Positions 6,198 to 8,439 of a DNA stretch of 8,439 nt are shown piece after piece. This DNA is from Bacteroidales bacterium (GTDB taxonomy: Bacteria > Bacteroidota > Bacteroidia > Bacteroidales > VadinHA17). A program made the position numbers and the translations under genes. The notes under the pieces are model-generated. The model was not told where the DNA came from. It did no database searches and saw only the letters and a program-made list of their open reading frames with translations. Numbering within the stretch: the stretch's first letter is position 1; every line of letters starts with the position of its first letter. Where the stretch lies: assembly GCA_003157055.1 (NCBI GenBank), contig PMIG01000395.1, positions 3,040 to 11,478 on the forward strand, written 5' to 3'.

Positions 6198-8439
6198 ATG
6201 ATAAAACTTCTATTTAAAACGGCATTTCGTAATATACGTAAAGATTTATACCAGACCACATTAAATATTTTTGGTCTGGCGCTTGGCTTTGCTGCATTAT
6301 TATTTATTTCCACCTATTTTTTTCATGAATTAAGCTTTGATAAGTTCCATGAAAAAGCAAACCGTATATATAGATGTGTTGCACATGCAAAAATTGGTGG
6401 AACAGAGGAGATTTTATCAAATTCAGAAATTACTATATCAACTGCATCTAAAAATGATCTGCCTGAAGTTGAAGATGCTACACGGTTATTCTATGCGAAA
6501 TACGTAACTGTAAAAGTTGCTGGAAATAAATATATAGAAGATAAATTCTGGTTTGCTGATGCTAACTTCCTTCAGATATTTGATTTCAAACTACTGGAAG
6601 GAGATAAAAAACTGGTATTGTCACAACCCAACAGTATTATTTTGACTGAAGATTACAGCAAAAAATATTTTGGCAATAAAAACCCAATCGGGCAGTCAAT
6701 TGTAATTAGCGACAACGGTGATGTTTATCAAGTAACGGGGGTTTTAAAAAACATTCCTTTAAATTCTCATATGCAGTTTGGAATGTTGGCTTCCTTTTCA
6801 AGTCTGCCATTAAGCAAAAGGAATGAGATAATAGATTGGGGCAACTTTCGGGATCTGTATACTTTTTTATTAATAAAAGAGAATGTGGATATAAAGACAC
6901 TCAATGAGAAATTTCAGGAATTCCCCATGAAATACTATAAGTCTATGTTTGCTCTGGCGGGAATTAATATGGAAGATTTTGAAAAAAAAGGAGGTTTTAT
7001 TAAACATATCCTGCAGCCTTTGAGTGAAGTTCATCTGGATAATACATTTACCGATAATGTATTTTTATACGGGAATAGACAGCTTTTATATGCTTTGGGA
7101 ATTATTGGGCTTTTTATTTTAATTATTGCGTGTTTCAATTTTATAAATCTCAGTACAGCCAGGGCATCTTTGCGTGCAAAAGAGATTGGAGTGAAAAAAA
7201 TCCTGGGATCGAGCAGAAGAAGCCTTATCGCATTGATATTGACAGAGACGTTCCTGCAATGTTGTATTGCTTTGTTAGCTGCAATAATATTCCTAATATT
7301 CAGTCTTGGGTTATTAAACAGATTCACAAACTTAAATATTGAATTTGGTCAGTTCTTTAACAAATTTGGGCTGATTACAATAATTCTCATTCCTGTAATT
7401 GTAGTAGGTATCGCAGGGATATTCCCCTCCTTTGTGATTTCGAAGTATAATCCTGCGGAGGTAATTAAAGGTATTGTTCTGAAATGGAACTCTAATTCAG
7501 GTTTACGAAATGCGCTGGTTGCGTTTCAGTTTATTGTATTCATTGCATTGGTAAGCGTAACTGTTATTGTCAAAAAACAAGTTTACTTACTTCACAACCA
7601 GAATCCCGGTTTTCATAAAGAGAATGTTTTAGTAGTAAAAAACACAAATAAACTTGGAAATAACGCGATGGTCTTCAAAAATGAAATGCTTAAAGTGGGG
7701 CAAACCATAAATGCTGCTTATACTTCGATGGTGCCATCAATATTTGACGGGGACTCCAATCCATTCAGCAAAACAGATAAGAAAGAACAGGTATTTCTAA
7801 AGAGGGTGGATGCTGACAAAGATTTTATTGAAACATTGAAAATAAAAATATTGGATGGCCGTGGTTTTGCCGGTAATGCTAATGATGAAAAAGGAAACGC
7901 TATTATTAATAAGAAAGCAGCTGAAATTTTCGGATGGAGTGACTGCAGGGACAAGATCATTTACGATTATAACGATGGAGGCAAATACTTCAATGTCATT
8001 GGTATCACTGAAAACTTTCATCTTGAGTCACTAAGAAATGAAGTTGAACCTGCAATAATAAGGTGTTCAGACAATGGAAATTATCTGGCCATAAGGATCC
8101 AGCCGGAAAGTGCAACAAAGGCAATTGCTTCAGCTAAAATGTTATGGGAACAGTCTAATGACAAAGCTCCTTTTGAATTCACATTTCTTGATGTTTCGTT
8201 CGACAGCCAATATAGGAATGAAGTGAGATTCGGAAAAATAATAACCCTTTTCTCGATCATTTCAATAGCTATTGCATGTTTGGGATTGCTGGGGTTGGTT
8301 TCATTTACATTAAGCCGTAAGCGGAAAGAGATCTGCATCCGTAAAGTAAATGGTGCAATGGTATCCGAAGTATTAGCTATGCTTACCAGAGACTTTATAA
8401 AATGGGTAGTAATTGCATTTACGGTTGCCACTCCTGTTG
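6198..8439 (+). CDS. MacB/FtsX-family ABC transporter permease 3 (3' partial, cut by window end)
   Basis: The frame starting at ATG 6198 stays open to the window edge, giving 747 complete codons plus one base. By alignment to permease 2 about 57 C-terminal residues (most of TM7-8 and the LRYE end) are missing. Visible order: basic N-terminus (MIKLLFKTAFRNIRK), TM1 (about 20-42), HELSFDKFHEKANRIYR (43-59), periplasmic domain 1, TM2 (about 297-319), coupling motif RAKEIGVKKILGS (326-338), TM3-4 (about 346-372, 391-412), TM5 (about 437-458), periplasmic domain 2 with VIGITENFHLESL (600-612), TM6 (about 681-703), and a second coupling motif RKEICIRKVNGA (709-720, Cys where the others have Gly). 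Its first half is the most canonical of the three permeases. The nearest upstream in-frame stop is at 6162-6164 with no other ATG between, which fixes the start. No ATPase adjoins it inside the window, so it may share an upstream one or use one beyond the edge. Confidence 0.92.
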   Translation, partial: MIKLLFKTAFRNIRKDLYQTTLNIFGLALGFAALLFISTYFFHELSFDKFHEKANRIYRCVAHAKIGGTEEILSNSEITISTASKNDLPEVEDATRLFYAKYVTVKVAGNKYIEDKFWFADANFLQIFDFKLLEGDKKLVLSQPNSIILTEDYSKKYFGNKNPIGQSIVISDNGDVYQVTGVLKNIPLNSHMQFGMLASFSSLPLSKRNEIIDWGNFRDLYTFLLIKENVDIKTLNEKFQEFPMKYYKSMFALAGINMEDFEKKGGFIKHILQPLSEVHLDNTFTDNVFLYGNRQLLYALGIIGLFILIIACFNFINLSTARASLRAKEIGVKKILGSSRRSLIALILTETFLQCCIALLAAIIFLIFSLGLLNRFTNLNIEFGQFFNKFGLITIILIPVIVVGIAGIFPSFVISKYNPAEVIKGIVLKWNSNSGLRNALVAFQFIVFIALVSVTVIVKKQVYLLHNQNPGFHKENVLVVKNTNKLGNNAMVFKNEMLKVGQTINAAYTSMVPSIFDGDSNPFSKTDKKEQVFLKRVDADKDFIETLKIKILDGRGFAGNANDEKGNAIINKKAAEIFGWSDCRDKIIYDYNDGGKYFNVIGITENFHLESLRNEVEPAIIRCSDNGNYLAIRIQPESATKAIASAKMLWEQSNDKAPFEFTFLDVSFDSQYRNEVRFGKIITLFSIISIAIACLGLLGLVSFTLSRKRKEICIRKVNGAMVSEVLAMLTRDFIKWVVIAFTVATPV

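Noticed and set aside
7130..7342. 70-codon + strand frame within permease 3
   Set aside because: It is out of frame with permease 3, which reads through this region with intact TM2, coupling motif and TM3; the small frame shows no family features and is no evidence of a frameshift.
8081..8431. 116-codon open frame on the minus strand inside permease 3
   Set aside because: It is antisense to the conserved C-terminal coupling region of permease 3, which has convincing homology to permeases 1 and 2. Comparable antisense frames occur opposite the same region in the other permeases (2657-2977 and 5704-6174), so these are shadows of the + strand genes.
1..8439. Naming the genes macB, lolD/lolC or ftsE/ftsX
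   Set aside because: The families are related, but the permeases are double-unit proteins unlike MacB (fused to its ATPase) or the single-unit LolC/E and FtsX, and no partner genes identify the pathway.

Overview
The window is an uninterrupted run of ABC-transporter genes, all on the + strand, in the order ATPase - permease - ATPase - permease - permease. It is cut at both ends: the first ATPase lacks its N-terminus and the last permease lacks its C-terminus. No RNA genes, insertion sequences, CRISPR arrays, riboswitches or convincing terminators are visible, and nothing is encoded on the minus strand that I would support.

The organism is most probably a member of the Bacteroidota. The reasons are the large (about 780-810 residue) MacB/FtsX-type permeases containing two copies of the TM-periplasmic domain-3TM unit, the C-terminal SWQSWKAA-x-RNPVE-x-LRYE ending typical of that phylum's permeases, the repetition of such genes in tandem, A-rich rather than Shine-Dalgarno leaders before the starts, and a moderately AT-rich composition. 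I cannot name a genus.

Layout: 1-585 is an ATPase missing about 36 N-terminal residues, with Walker A right at the window edge. It is followed after 29 bp by permease 1 (615-2966). After 24 bp comes a complete second ATPase (2991-3698), whose stop codon overlaps the start of permease 2 (3695-6118) in an ATGA junction. After a 79-bp spacer comes permease 3 (6198 to the window end), which has no ATPase next to it inside the window.

Each permease appears to be a fused pair of MacB/LolC-like halves, so one permease plus an ATPase dimer could form a complete transporter of the type VII (MacB/LolCDE/FtsEX) kind. Such systems use cytoplasmic ATP hydrolysis to move periplasmic domains rather than necessarily pumping substrate through the membrane. 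The substrate cannot be read from the sequence. No membrane-fusion protein, outer-membrane channel or regulator lies in the window. The three permeases are clear paralogues: their C-terminal membrane parts are well conserved while the periplasmic domains are strongly diverged. This suggests duplicated engines with diversified periplasmic specificity. Nothing here is clearly a new system; the most useful observations are the differences between the paralogous modules.
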